NCBI RefSeq assembly: GCF_029633865.1
Contig: NC_079216.1
Location: 64,997,897 to 65,061,896 of the forward strand
Direction of reading: 5' to 3'
DNA: 64,000 nucleotides
Source of the DNA: Lampris incognitus
Lineage: Eukaryota; Chordata; Actinopteri; Lampriformes; Lampridae
In this document: one piece after another, positions 1 through 11,420 of the stretch
Layout: each line of letters begins with the position of its first letter
How positions within the stretch are numbered: position 1 is the stretch's first letter
The notes under the pieces: model-generated
Database searches by the model: none
The model's input: the letters and a program-made list of their open reading frames with translations, nothing else
Told to the model about the DNA's origin: nothing
Made by a program: the position numbers and the translations under genes

Positions 1-89
1 CACGTCCACACAAGCAAGAACACACACCCTCCATGAAACATGCACACACACACACACGTCCACACAAGCAAGAACACACACCCTCCATG

Positions 90-139
<50 letters not shown>

Positions 140-169
140 CCACACAAGCAAGAACACACACCCTCCATG

Positions 170-233
<64 letters not shown>

Positions 234-290
234 CCACACAAGCAAGAACACACACCCTCCATGAAACACACACACACACACACACGTGTC
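1..290. repeat. CA-rich compound minisatellite
   Basis: About five copies of a block containing the core CAAGCAAGAACACACACCCT followed by CCATGAAACA and a (CA)n run of variable length. The core is nearly invariant while the CA run differs between copies, as expected for slippage inside a larger tandem duplication. No gene is seen. Confidence 0.9.
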
Positions 291-635
291 ACCCTATACT
301 TGCGGGGACCCCTCACTGACTACATTCATTCCCTGGCCCTTAACCCTAAACCTTAACCATCATAACTACATGCCCAACCTTAACCCTAAACCCAAATCCT
401 AACCCTAATTTATAACTACAAGCCTAACCTTAACCCTTACCTTAACCTTACCCTAAGCCTTATTCTAACCTTAATCATCATAACTACATGCATAACCTTA
501 CCCTAATCCTAATTCTAATTTTACGCTTAAACCCAAACCCTAAACCCTAAAATGGACCATTTTCCTCATGGGGACCCATAAAATGTCCCCGCAAGTGAGG
601 TGGACCAAATGTCCCCATTAGGATAGAAAAACCTG

Positions 636-636
<1 letters not shown>
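291..636. repeat. Telomere-like degenerate repeat with inverted ends
   Basis: The interior is made of degenerate CCTAACCCTAA-like words. It is bracketed by ACTTGCGGGGAC (298-309) and its exact reverse complement GTCCCCGCAAGT (585-596), followed by GTCCCCATTAGGATAG. This looks like an interspersed element with inverted ends that carries an internal degenerate minisatellite, not a chromosome end. The family name is not assigned. Confidence 0.6.

Positions 637-683
<47 letters not shown>
637..683. repeat. (CA)n microsatellite
   Basis: An uninterrupted CA run directly after the telomere-like element. Confidence 0.95.
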
Positions 684-686
<3 letters not shown>

Positions 687-1029
687 CACTTTTCTTTTAA
701 TCCTTTTTTTTTGTGTGTGTGCCTAATTTGCTTCAGTGATGACAAACTGAAGTCATTTCCTCCACATCTTGTTTCTCCAGTTCACTGAGCTCTTAAACAA
801 TCCAGTCTGACCTCTGATTACTTTGCTCTTCATTTACATATTTCCACAGTCCACGTCAGTAGGTCCACAAGCTGAGGGAGGGTTGGGGGGGGGGGGGGAG
901 AGAGGGGGTTGGATATAAGGGCAGTCAGGGCTGATCGTGGCTCTGCGAAGCTGAAAGTAATTTCTTCTGTGGTTTCCAACATCTGAGCCGTTTCAGGAAC
1001 TACAACCAAAATATAGTCCCGGTGACAGC
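684..1029. other. No gene seen
   Basis: Apparently unique sequence with a G homopolymer near 885-898. No exon or repeat is recognised. Confidence 0.5.
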
Positions 1030-1101
1030 GTCACCAACAGCGTCACCAACAAGGTCACCAACAAGGTCACCAACAAGGTCACCGACAAGGTCACCAACAG
1101 C
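1030..1101. repeat. 12-bp tandem repeat, six units
   Basis: Six head-to-tail units of GTCACCAACAAG with single-base variants (AGC or GAC). The 12-bp period keeps a reading frame, but no longer ORF uses it. Confidence 0.85.
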
Positions 1102-3519
1102 CATGACCTTGCTGGTCAGGCCGGACGGCGGCTTGATCCGGAGGTCAGCACGGGCTGAAGGCCTTAGGATGGGACGGAGCTAGCGAGCTGCCTCTCCACA
1201 CCATGAGTGTAATACTGACATCTAGTGGCCATGCAGGGATTCTTTTGGAATTGACAAACATTCAGATATGCAGACACTAACAGACGTGTGCTCAACAAGA
1301 GTATAACAACGGGTGAGAGCTCCACAGGAGGACAAAATAAAAGGTAAATAAGGAGACACTGGGGTAATGAACTACATTATTATAAGGCTACGAGAAAGAA
1401 CTCGTGTCCTAAACTATCAAATTATTCCTCTTTAAATAATCCATCGTACATTTTCACAGTGTTATTGCTTTTTTTATCTTTTATAAGTCGCAGAGTCTTG
1501 ACATACTCTTTAAATTCTCCTAAAAAACCCAGAAAGACGGGGGAGGAGCTCACGCAGAGGAGATCCAGGCCGGACGTCGCGTCTTCGCGGCGCGTCATGG
1601 TCGGGGAATGAACTGGACTGTCAGGAGGGGAAACGTGACTGGATAACAACAGCTGCGAGGGCCATTAATGCCTCATTTTTACTGTCACTCTCTTGTAGCG
1701 CTGAGAGAAGTGCAGACAGAAGGAGAGACAGGACGTCCTGTGTGTTGTCGATAATACACACATCCTGTGTGTTGTCGATAATACACACTAGCTCTGAGTC
1801 CACTTCACCACATTTGTTGTCTTGTGGCTTCCACGGGCAAGAAACTTGTTTTCTCTTCTTTCTTGGTCTCATACATACACATACACTTGCAGATGCACAC
1901 ACACACACACACGCACACTTAGACGGTACCACACACTCACAAAGTGTGTCTTCTGGGGAAGGGGAACTCTGTGGCACCAGTATCCAATCAGATCAGCACG
2001 GCCCAGCTGTACTACGTGAAGTTTCCCTCGATTACGTGTCTCAGTGAGCTCTGCTCCCCACTGTTCGGTGCCACGGTACCTCTGATTAGAATGTAGCGGC
2101 ATGCTGAATGCAAACGCAAACCTTTACACGTGCACGATCACAATATGCAGGCCTGTGCACACGCGCTCATAAACGAAATGCTTCCATACATTGGCACTCC
2201 CTTACACGGCACACACGCATAGTGCCGCGCCTCCTCTGCTCCTTTGTTAGCGGCCGGCCGGTGTGAGCGATGACGAGGCAAGCTGTGAGAAAAGGGGCAC
2301 AAGAAGACGACGGGAACCCCTTGGGGAAGGGATCGAGTGAGGGAGGAAACTAGGGATCGAGAGGACGAGGAGGTAGACAGAAGCGGAACCCGAGGGCGCC
2401 AGCCGAGCTCGCACAGCCGAATCTCCACTGTCATCGGCCCTAAGTGGCGTCCCAAGACACCGTGGGGGGCAGACGTCCTGCTAACTACGTGGTGAGTGGA
2501 GACGTTGAATACACATTACAGGGGACGACGTAGGCCCCCCCCCCCTCCCCCCCCCCGCAGAGCGTCCCGGGGAAGGGACTGACAGGCACAATAAAAGAGG
2601 ACAGAGCGAGATGACAGAGCAGTATATATCAACGCTCTGGCCTCGGGAGTCTCATGAACCCCGGATGAAAAACAGACACCCTTATCTGATCCCTCAGGTT
2701 GTGTACCGTAATCTAACCAGTAGACAGGGCTGGACTCGAGTAACACCTTTAGATCTCGTGGGTGTGTTGCTCCCTTTGCGATGACAGTGTGAACTCCGGT
2801 CAGATAGGATGAGATAAGACTCCGGGTCACAGAGGCGCCAGGCTGCGGAGATGCAAAGGAATATACAGTGCCGCTTCCCGTAGTTTGGCGAGACAGCGAG
2901 TCAGTTACCTGGCTGACAGTCGTACGCGTGTTTCAGGGGGTCCGCTGTCAGCGAACCGACTCGGTGACTAATGAGGGGAAGGAGGGAAACGCATGGTTAA
3001 AAGCGGGAGGAAGTAGTGGCTCTCCTGGGCGCTCTTTGAAGTACGAGGCCCAGGAGAGGATCTGACCCCCGGAGCTACAACCATCCGTACGGCAGCTCCT
3101 GAGAAACTCCGTAACCTGGGCACAGGACAGCGGAGAGAGGAGAGAAACGCACAGTTTAGCTCCGTCGAAAGCTAAACGCTGGAAGCTTTACCCATTTATG
3201 CATTATGCATCGTTCAGACGGGGCACGGTATTATTAATACAGGGTTATTATTTGATAACAGAAGCTGGATTTACTGTACTACTGGGTTTAGCCTCAGTCA
3301 AGTGGGGGATAAAAAGTCCAATTGTTTGCTTTGGAGGATGTCTTGTGTTATGTTTTTTTTAGACGGAGGTATCTCATGGTGGTTCTTAGCAGGGGCAGCA
3401 ACCTCGGACACCACCCAACCCTAATGTTAATGTAACGTGTGCGTATACAAATGAGTGCAAATCCCTTATTTTTGTCCCAGACCTCACTGCACGTATTTAA
3501 TCCCAGACCCCCCCCCCCT
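1102..3519. other. No gene seen
   Basis: Mostly unique sequence. The open frames present are short, lack splice context and resemble no family I know. Homopolymer C runs occur near 2537-2559. A 27-bp duplication inside is listed separately. Confidence 0.5.
1736..1789. repeat. 27-bp direct duplication
   Basis: Two adjacent copies of a 27-bp unit containing GTTGTCGATAATACACAC. The period is nine codons, but no gene is evident. Confidence 0.85.
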
Positions 3520-3830
3520 TCCCGATTATTTGACTAATTAATTTCAGGCCGTTCTTCCATCGCAGCTGTAATATTTGTGTTAATTACAACCTCGGTTCTG
3601 GATGCAGAACATCTGGTTTTGCTTGTTCATAAATTAGCCACTCTTGTCATTTGGAGCATTATAAGAGTAATTGCCTCTTCGCTCAAGCATCACATTTTGT
3701 TTTATTTGCTGGACGAGGGGCCAGAAATTAAATCTGCAATTACATTGAAATATTGATTAAAAATTAGTCTGGTAATATTTTTGACATCTCGATCTACGTA
3801 ATAACAAATGAGGATTTACTTTTTCTGAAT
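3520..3830. other. Candidate conserved non-coding element
   Basis: AT-rich, non-repetitive sequence dense in homeodomain-type cores (TTAATT, TAATTA, TAAATTAG, CAATTACATT). It lacks transposon hallmarks and coding potential. This composition is typical of vertebrate developmental enhancers, but conservation cannot be tested here, so this is inference only. Confidence 0.22.
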
Positions 3831-4092
3831 TTTTTTTTTTTTACTCGTTCGTGCGGCGCCTAACAGTTATGCAACCCTTTCCTCATCTGTTGTTAGCCAG
3901 ACTAAGAATCCTGTCTGACAGTTGTCAGAAAGTGAAGCCGGGACCGACTGTCTGCATGTGCATCTGATCTTGTGCCTCGTGGCTATTCTTAAGATAGCAC
4001 TGATATGTAATAATGTCCCTGTCCCTGTTTTCAATTTCACACTCAATGGCTTCCATGTGGGGGAGTGTAATTGGGGCATCATCAGGGGAGTC

Positions 4093-4125
<33 letters not shown>

Positions 4126-4440
4126 GTGGGTGTGTGTTGTGTTGTATACAGAGTCCCACTGTTTTACTGTTAGAAAAGCTTTACTAAAACACTTTTATGA
4201 CTTCGGCGTCCGTAAAACCAGCTCCGTTACGGTGCTTTACCCCTCCGTAAGGGCACTTTACAAACTTAAAAGCAACCTCGATGGGGTTTATATCAAAAAC
4301 AGACACCAGATGTCATATAGTACACACCTGGAAGCAAATGCAACAACAAAACATAGCCTTAAATGAGATTTCATAGCGTTTTAAGATGTTGGGCTATCTA
4401 CGGTAAAGTTTTCACCAAAATGATGAACCAGCGTAATGTA
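3831..4440. other. No gene seen; short (GT)n
   Basis: Unique sequence with a poly-T run near 3830-3842 and a (GT)n tract with GGTG interruptions at about 4091-4140. Confidence 0.5.
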
Positions 4441-4552
4441 ATTGGGCCCAGTTATCCAATTATTGGATAATTGGGCCCAGAGTGTTGTATGTGTGCACTT
4501 ATAGTGTGTATATTATAATATACAGACTGTCAGTGCACACATACAACACTCT
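4441..4552. repeat. Palindrome followed by a long perfect hairpin
   Basis: Positions 4444-4478 form a near-palindrome built on GGGCCCAGTTATCCAAT and its imperfect inverse. A 21-bp perfect inverted repeat follows: left arm 4479-4499 containing GTTGTATGTGTGCACT, right arm 4532-4552. The 32-nt loop itself contains the palindrome GTATATTATAATATAC. It may be a tiny MITE or an inverted-repeat scar. Transcription is unknown. Confidence 0.8.
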
Positions 4553-5149
4553 TGTTGATGGAGAAGGTCGGAGAATCTGGCTCATTCTGCATTGAAAACA
4601 CAGAGCAAATGAGATGGAAATGCTCCAATGAAGTCCCGCTCCATCAAAATTCCCCACCGATGATTCAAGTGATCTGATTTCAGTGCCCCCTCTTTAATGA
4701 AATCAAACAAAGGAATCTTATTTCCTTGGAACATATAACAAAGAGACTGAACATTGACTCTCAACCTCTCTCAGAAAGGGCTTCTGTTTTCTTAGATAAG
4801 AATCTGCTGGTAGGAATCCATCATTAGTATTTATGGAGAGTTAGGTGTCCATATTTTACTTCCAACTCAGGAAAAGGAAAGACTGATGGTGTGTATTCAT
4901 CCTCCCACTCTTTCTGTTTCATGGGGGATGATGGTGGTGGGGTGGCGAGTGTTCCTCTATTACATAATAACATCGGCATCCAGGTAACTCTTAATGATCC
5001 CTTGTCGATTGTGGCCTTGTCAGTCCCTGCACCCACCCCTGCCCACTTTTTTATCGCAACACCCCAAACTTTCTGTCACACTAATAATCCATTTCCACCG
5101 GATATATGTTAACCTTATTTAGCCCTAAAGTTTTCTCAAGAGACCAGTG
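4553..5149. other. No gene seen
   Basis: Apparently unique DNA. Near 5116-5147 there is similarity (TTAGCCCTAAAGTTTTCTC) to the subterminal part of the TIR element at 60907-61178, so a small fragment of that family may lie here. Confidence 0.45.
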
Positions 5150-5542
5150 CAGAACCAGGGTACAGGCTGCCAGAACAAGAAGATGCTGGCATGTACGTAT
5201 GTCACCGCTTCTCAAGCCGAGTAAACTTGTGCTTCTGTTGATGCTTTTCACTGCTTGTGCACATTGTTGTGGACTGTCTCTGCTACCTCATCTCAGCATT
5301 TTCCAGTCCTGCGTTGCCAGCAGTTTGACGGTTGTACACCTGCGGCTCTGTGTACTCACATACTCACCTACCAGCTGTTAGTCCGCTAGAGTGCTAGCAA
5401 TCCACTGGCGTACTCAACAAAGGTTGACTTATCCACTCTGCCACACCCCAACTGGACTATTCTCTGATATGATTTCAGGACTATCCCCGACCTTGCTATT
5501 GGGCCCATCATCCTGCTCTGGCTTCACTGCTGCGCCGCCGCT

Positions 5543-5890
5543 GTGGTCTGGGGCAGGGTGCCTCACCCACGGTTCCTCACTTCAGTAGCTAGCTGGTGCT
5601 CCTCTGTTGCTGAAATGGTGCTCATAAAATACCTTGCACCGGAACTCCTGAACCTCAACCGCCACATCATTCCAAACTGCCTCGGTGACATTACATCCCT
5701 TACACTCTTGCGTCACCCCCGCTATGTCCACAGAGCCTCCCGATGTAAATTTGTTTACTCGGATCATACTATTGCATCTGTATTGTCTGACAAGCATTCT
5801 ATTGCACTGCGATGTGGACATCATCACAACAAACCACACGTTCACATTGACAATCTGAGGCTCCACATCGCCTGCCTCAGAATTTATTAA
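5543..5890 (+). pseudogene. LINE coding remnant upstream of endonuclease
   Basis: An open stretch whose peptide carries a run like LLRHPRYVHRAS and ends just before the endonuclease frame. Similar segments precede the endonuclease in fish LINEs of this type. It is interrupted by stops on both sides. No function is claimed beyond belonging to the element. Confidence 0.5.
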
Positions 5891-5906
5891 CAACACTACA
5901 ACATTC

Positions 5907-6590
5907 ATGCTACTGAACATTCCCTCCCTAAACAATAAAGCACTGCTCATCCATGATATTGTCAAGGAAAGAAAAATTGACTTTCTGTGCTTAACTGAGA
6001 CATGGCAAAATCCCCAGAACTTTGTGACACTCAATCATGCCACACACCCAGGCTATGTGTACATACAGAAATCTAGTTCCATGGGTCATGGTGGTGGGTT
6101 GGCTGTTGTGCATCGAGCTGACACTCTGGTTAAAGAACTTTCAGTACTCAATGTCTCCTCATTTAAGTGTGTAGCTTTCACACTGGCTGGATCAGCACAG
6201 CTCCAGGTGGTCCTTGTCAACCGCCCCCTTCAAGCCTCCACTACCTTCATGTCTAAGCTATCTGAGCTACTCACCTCTGTCTGCTCCATGTCTCCATCTA
6301 CACTTCTGTTAGGTGACTTCAGTATCCATGTGGACTCCAGCAGCTGCACGTTTGACGCTGAATTGTTATCACTGCTGCAGTGTTTTAACGTCACACAGCA
6401 TGTTCAAGATCCCACCAATGCCAAAGTTCACACACTGGATCTGGTGTGCTCTACAGGTACACCTCCCTCCCATCTGCAGTGCCTGAACTGGACCTAGCTG
6501 TATCCGATGATCATGCCATCCAATTTACTGTTCCTGTCTCCCTGCCCAGGTTGCACACAAAGTGTACCATCACGTTCAGGAACATCAAAA
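5907..6590 (+). pseudogene. LINE endonuclease domain remnant (ORF2 N-part)
   Basis: The encoded peptide follows the exonuclease/endonuclease/phosphatase fold of LINE ORF2. It has LLNIPSLNNKA at the start, the catalytic-type LCLTETW, GHGGGLAVVHR, LLGDFSIHVD, HTLDLVC and, after a frameshift near 6450-6490, VSDDHAIQF. In an active enzyme GDFN is expected; here the codon at 6321-6323 is AGT (Ser), so a key Asn is lost. In life the domain nicks target DNA for target-primed reverse transcription. This copy cannot make a working protein. Confidence 0.8.
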
Positions 6591-7312
6591 CAGTGAGTGC
6601 ACCAGCCCTGACTAACATGATAGCGACCCATATGGCCTCAGATCCCCCCCAACACCATGGTAGATGACCTGGTAGCCTGCTACAATGCAGTCTTATCCCT
6701 CAGCCTTGACTCTCTTGCCCCCCTCAAAACCTGCACTGTCTCCTTCTCCCATCCTGCCCCTGGGTTCACCACCGAATTTCGCACCATGAAGGCCACCGCC
6801 GTCTACTGGAGAGGCTCTGTAAAAGGTCCGACCTCACTGTCTACCTCGAGGCCTTAAAGATCATGTTAAGAGCTGTAAAGAAGCTCTCTCCCAGATCAAG
6901 ACGCATTACTCCACTCATTGGAAACCAACAAAATCACCATAAAATTCTGCTCTACACCATCAACCAGCTACTCCACCCCCTCGATGCGCCCAACCCTCAG
7001 GTGCCCCCGACCTTTGTTCCACGTTGCCTGATGTCTTCCAGGCCAAAGTCGATTCTATCCACTAGCAGCTTCTGGTGCCTGTCTCCTCCCCTCCACATGC
7101 ACCTCAGCCAGAGGGCACTGCTCCCCACACTGCGTGCCTGCCTCAGTGCTGCCTCTCCTCCTCTGTGGATTCTCCTCAAGTTGCTAAGTTGGTCACGATG
7201 GCCAAGGCTTCCACCTGTTCTCTGGACCCGATGCCCACAGCCCTGGTCAAGGCATGTCTAACTTCCCTCTGCCCATTATGGTGGACACTATTAACTCCTC
7301 TCTGGGTCTGGC

Positions 7313-7920
7313 ATGGTACCCTACAGCTTCAAAATGGCTGCAGTCACCCCTATCCTCAAAAAGCCAGTCCTGGACCTGGATAACCTCACCAACTACCAGC
7401 CGATCTCCAACCTTCCTTTTCTCAGTAAAATCCTGGAAGGAGCAGTTGCTGCCCAACTCCATCAGCACATGTCCAACCATGAACTCTATGAACCCTTTCA
7501 ATCTGGCTTTAGAGCACACCACAGCACGAAGACCACCCTTCTCAAGATCAACAATAACCTCCTCATCACTGCTGATTCTGGCCACATCAGTATTCTCATC
7601 CTCCTGGACCTCACTGCAGCCTTCGACACTGTTTCCCACATCATCATCCTCAACCGCTTATCTGAATACCTAGGCCTCACCGGTGCAGCTTTCTCCCGGT
7701 TCCAGTTATATCTCACCATCAGGAAACAGTTTGTCACTATCAGAAACTCTAGTTCCACTCCGGCCCCAGTCAACCAAGGCGTGCCCCAAGGCTCTGTGCT
7801 TGGACCCCTCCTCTTTACCATACATGCTCCTCCTTGGTTAGATCATCCGCCAGCATGGTTTAAGTTTCCACTGCTAAGCTGATGACACGCAGCTGGATCA
7901 CAGCACTAAACCATCCTGCC
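7313..7920 (+). pseudogene. LINE reverse transcriptase core remnant
   Basis: One frame (7313-7882) reads through the RT fingers and palm: KPVLDLDNLTNYQPISNLPF, FQSGFRAHHSTKT, the motif A region LLDLTAAFDTVSH and the motif B region QGVPQGSVLGPLLF. A frameshift follows near 7826. The catalytic YADD box survives only as a stop codon plus Ala-Asp-Asp (TAA at 7875-7877, then GCTGATGAC), so the Tyr codon became a stop. The body of ORF2 after this box is missing, as an internal deletion. Confidence 0.88.
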
Positions 7921-7959
7921 CCTCCAGTATCAGACCTCGTCCACCCCTATACTCCATCC

Positions 7960-8297
7960 CAGAATCTGTGGTCTGCAAACACGTATGTGTATTCCATCCC
8001 CCACACCAGTCTGCAGACTTTTGGGCACAGAGCCTTCAGTGTGGCCCCACCGTTTGGAATACTCTCCTGGCAGAGATCTGCAACGCTACTTCTTTTGACA
8101 CTTTTTAAAAAGACTCCTGAAAATTCACCTGTTCACCAAGGCCTATGGTCTTTAGCCACTTGTATCATTCTTGGCAATCTTTGCTATTTTTATTTTTTTG
8201 TCTGCTCCACTATGTGTAAAGTGTCCTTGGGTCCCTTGAAAGGCTCTATATAAATTTAAATTAATGTTGTTGTTGTTGTTTTTGTTGTTGACGTGCA
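7960..8297 (+). mobile_element. LINE C-terminus and 3' tail
   Basis: A frameshifted peptide resembling the conserved C-terminal stretch HRAFSVAPP seen in fish LINE ORF2, then an untranslated tail with CCTTGGGTCCCTTGAAAGG, an AT-rich stretch and (TTG)n. The direct jump from the YADD region to this C-terminus shows the internal deletion. Confidence 0.75.
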
Positions 8298-9679
8298 GAA
8301 GAAAAACATCCTCAAGAAACCATTTCAGGCTTTTCTTTAAACTGAGACTGTTTGGCTCTTACTTCATGGTGAAAGCCGGGGGAATAGTAATCCTAACCCT
8401 GATTACTATGATTCATGCGTGCGTGCAGTCATTGTTCTTTCAGCAAGCCTCCGCTCCTCCACATTGCTCCTCTTGATTATTCTTAAACGGTCTCTTAACA
8501 CATAACATATTCACAGATAAACATTACTTGATCGAGTAAAACGCAAACCCTAGTATCTTTTCAGAAAGTTATCTAAATATGTCTGCCGGTGCAGTTTGAT
8601 GAAATGCCATCTCAAGAATGTTCTGGGTGTTTGCCATTGATTTGACTGTTTAACCTCTGATTCTGGGCCCAGCTTACACACATCAAACATAACAGCCCCA
8701 GTGACTGGCTGGTCTGTACTAGCGCCGTGACTACTGACGCATCAAAACGTTTACTTTTCCCTGCCTCCATTCCCGCTGTCATTCCCTGCAGTTACTCCCT
8801 TTAGCGGGCAGATTGTATCAGCCCTTTTTGAAATAGGCATTCGCGTATTTCCTTTCAAAGATGACAAACGACAAGTAGATATTGGTTTAGACCTGGAAGA
8901 GTTTGCGAGGCGACATGAGACTGTAGCCAGACCTTACTGTGTCCAGGTGGTGCATAGTAAACACAGCTTTGGCTGATAGCTGTGTTGATATGTGGTGTAA
9001 GGAAGATGAGGTCCCGCGCACGACTTTATAACTGTAGTTCATCAAGACCAATATTTACCCCTAAAGTTTCAATTCTACACAAGCAGCAAGAATGGGATGT
9101 AAAGACATTAGTGCAGCCACTGGCCAGAAGGAGAACCTGGTGGCTATATGCTACATTTGGTAAGGCAAAGGGCTACATGCTTTTTCTGAGGTCCTTGAAA
9201 AGTCTGGCACAGACCTCTGTAAAAAAAAAAAAACAAGAAAGAAAGAGGGAAGTGGACAAATGTAAATTTAAAACGCGAACAGTCATACATGCCCGTGTAG
9301 TCAAATTAAGGGTCCACAAATGGTCACGTGGCAGTTGAAATGAAAGGGTATTGTGCAGTTTGACAGACGTGGGCACGGGTCGGTGGTATTCCAGACACCA
9401 CTGAGATGTTATTTTCCGTGACGCGAGCGCTGCCGTGCTAAAACGCACAATGTACACACGCGCTTGTGGTTGAACAGAGGGGTATATGATGAGGAGGCCC
9501 CGCTACATGCGATGAGAAGGTACATTAACTCTCGCTACCAGTCACGTCCATTAGAGAGTCCTGAGTGACTGAAAATTAGTGACCTCTGCACTGCCAAAAT
9601 CAGTGTGTGGGAGCGGGGGCGGGGGCAGGCGGGGATGAGTTGAGGGCGTATTGAAGAAAAGTTGAAACGAATAGAGAGA
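8298..9679. other. No gene seen
   Basis: Unique-looking sequence. A poly-A stretch lies near 9222-9234. Open frames here are short and match nothing I recognise. Confidence 0.5.
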
Positions 9680-9968
9680 TTGTGTTTATCGGGAACATGT
9701 GTTTTGTCGTTTCATTCCATGCACGTGTGCATGCAGTGCAACACAAAGACAAAAACACGCATCCAAACTGCAGAACGCACATACTATATCCGGCGTATCC
9801 ACACACAAAATTCACGGTCCAAGAGGGCGAACTGACGGACTGTCGGAACTGCCGGTCTGCGCGGGCCAGCAGTTAGCTTAGCCTGCCCCGCTCCCACGTC
9901 CTGTCAGGCCCACCGGATGCAGCAGACCAGGCTCCCCCAGCCGGTCCGGACACCAGCTCTCCCAGCCC
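9680..9968 (-). repeat. Interspersed retroposon-like repeat D, copy 1
   Basis: The reverse complement matches the unit at 20385-20790. Shared parts are CAGACCAGGCTCCCCCAGCC, the AGCAGTTAGCTTAGCCTG stretch and the downstream TTTGTCTTTGTGTTGCACTG end. An internal segment present in the other copies is deleted near 9909. Three copies in the window show this is a dispersed family. No coding function is evident. Confidence 0.7.
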
Positions 9969-10700
9969 GGGCTTGTACTGCACATCCAATTAAGCAGAGA
10001 TCTAAGTGGTGCAGGTGTGATGCATCATGGTACATATGACTTTCTTTCTTGCAATCATATCCAAAAAAAAGAAGCATATTCTAATTCTTACCAGGCTACC
10101 TTCCTGAGAAAGTAAGGCATCTGTTCCTGGATGTGTGATGGGTGGAACTTGCATCTGTTTGTGTTTTATGTGTGTGTGTGTGTGTGTGTGCGTGAGGAAG
10201 CAGCCCAAACGAAACGCACTCCATATTAACGTGATTTATTATTGCCGCACGGCCAAAATCTGGTCTCGCTGACTGTCAGCAAATGGAATGAATCCGCCTC
10301 AGTCGTGACAAACGGCGCACGCCACGGGGACCAGGATCCGGTGCTTTCCTGTCTGCCGGAGGCCCGTTTTCTCCTATCGGCTGCAGGAGGTGGTGTGTAA
10401 CTGCTAGAAGTCTTTCAAGAGTCTTCTGGAGGAAAATAAGTACTCCGCTTCTCCCTGAGATAAAGCCGACCAGACACAGAGACCGCTCTCTCTCGCTTCT
10501 CGTTCTTACCTCTGAATTGGCCTCAGGAAAGTAAAGTCCACGTCCCAAACAAGCCCCATGAGGACAAAGAGGCCGTGAGCAGAACTCTGTGCAACACAGA
10601 ACCCTGCCGTCCTACATGTGAGTTCCTACCGTGGACCCATTCGCCGCATGGGGTGTTTCATAAGAAGGAGGAAATAATGAAATCAAAACATTTCGTTTTG
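9969..10700. other. No gene seen; short (GT)n
   Basis: Unique sequence with a (GT)n tract at about 10170-10190. It ends at the assembly gap. Confidence 0.5.
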
Positions 10701-10900
10701 NNNNNNNNNNNNNNNNNNNNNNNNNNNNNNNNNNNNNNNNNNNNNNNNNNNNNNNNNNNNNNNNNNNNNNNNNNNNNNNNNNNNNNNNNNNNNNNNNNNN
10801 NNNNNNNNNNNNNNNNNNNNNNNNNNNNNNNNNNNNNNNNNNNNNNNNNNNNNNNNNNNNNNNNNNNNNNNNNNNNNNNNNNNNNNNNNNNNNNNNNNNN
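10701..10900. other. Assembly gap (N run)
   Basis: Exactly 200 undetermined bases. A round length usually marks a scaffold join of estimated or arbitrary size. Any open frame crossing it is meaningless. Confidence 0.99.
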
Positions 10901-11039
10901 TAGCAGTCAGGTACCGAAAAGACCCCCTCTTAGGGCCTCCCTGCAAATTAGAGGTACACATATATACACGAGTGCACAAGTACACATGCACTCACACACA
11001 CCCATAATTGTCCATATATTCAGGCACACACTCCCGTAA

Positions 11040-11420
11040 TTGTCCGTATATTCCTGCCTTAATTAGACCCGGGCAGGTCTTTATACACTTCTACCCAGAA
11101 GCTTGTTAATTGGCTCCATAATGGCGCAGGCTTAAAAACCCAGCGAGACCACTCAAGTCGGGGTCTTGCTTTTATTGAATCACCTAACTGCTGCAAATTG
11201 TCCACAACCAGCCACAACTACCCAGTTAAGTCTTGTTTTATAGCAGATTTTATAGTAAATGTAATTGATTCACTGAAACACCTCATTAATTACCGTGAGT
11301 GTACTAGAAGTAAACTTCTCTGTAACGATATTGGTTTCACAATAACTTGACCATGTGTGAGTAATTGGGTGACTAACCGCTCCTAATTGTTGTCGACTGT
11401 ATGAAATACAGTAACAGAAT
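11040..11420. other. Candidate conserved non-coding element
   Basis: Non-repetitive AT-rich block with many homeodomain or forkhead-like words (TTAATTAG, TTAATTGG, CATTAATTACC, GTAATTGG, CTAATTG) and no coding potential or transposon ends. It is a plausible enhancer, but needs cross-species comparison. Confidence 0.22.

Larger units (their letters stand above)
5150..8297 (+). mobile_element. Degenerate L2-type non-LTR retrotransposon
   Basis: A broken LINE on the + strand. In order it shows an upstream coding remnant (about 5543-5890), an apurinic-type endonuclease remnant (5907-6590), a reverse transcriptase core (7313-7890), a C-terminal remnant and a 3' tail ending in TATATAAATT followed by (TTG)n at about 8262-8290. 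The tail sequence and simple-repeat end resemble the fish L2/CR1 group, which is my family inference. Frameshifts, stops and an internal deletion after the RT core make it inactive. The 5' border is uncertain. Confidence 0.85.

Noticed and set aside
291..636. True telomere or chromosome end
   Set aside because: CCCTAA words are degenerate and irregular, and sequence continues normally on both sides.
10575..11039. Open frame crossing the N run
   Set aside because: Most of its codons are undetermined bases.
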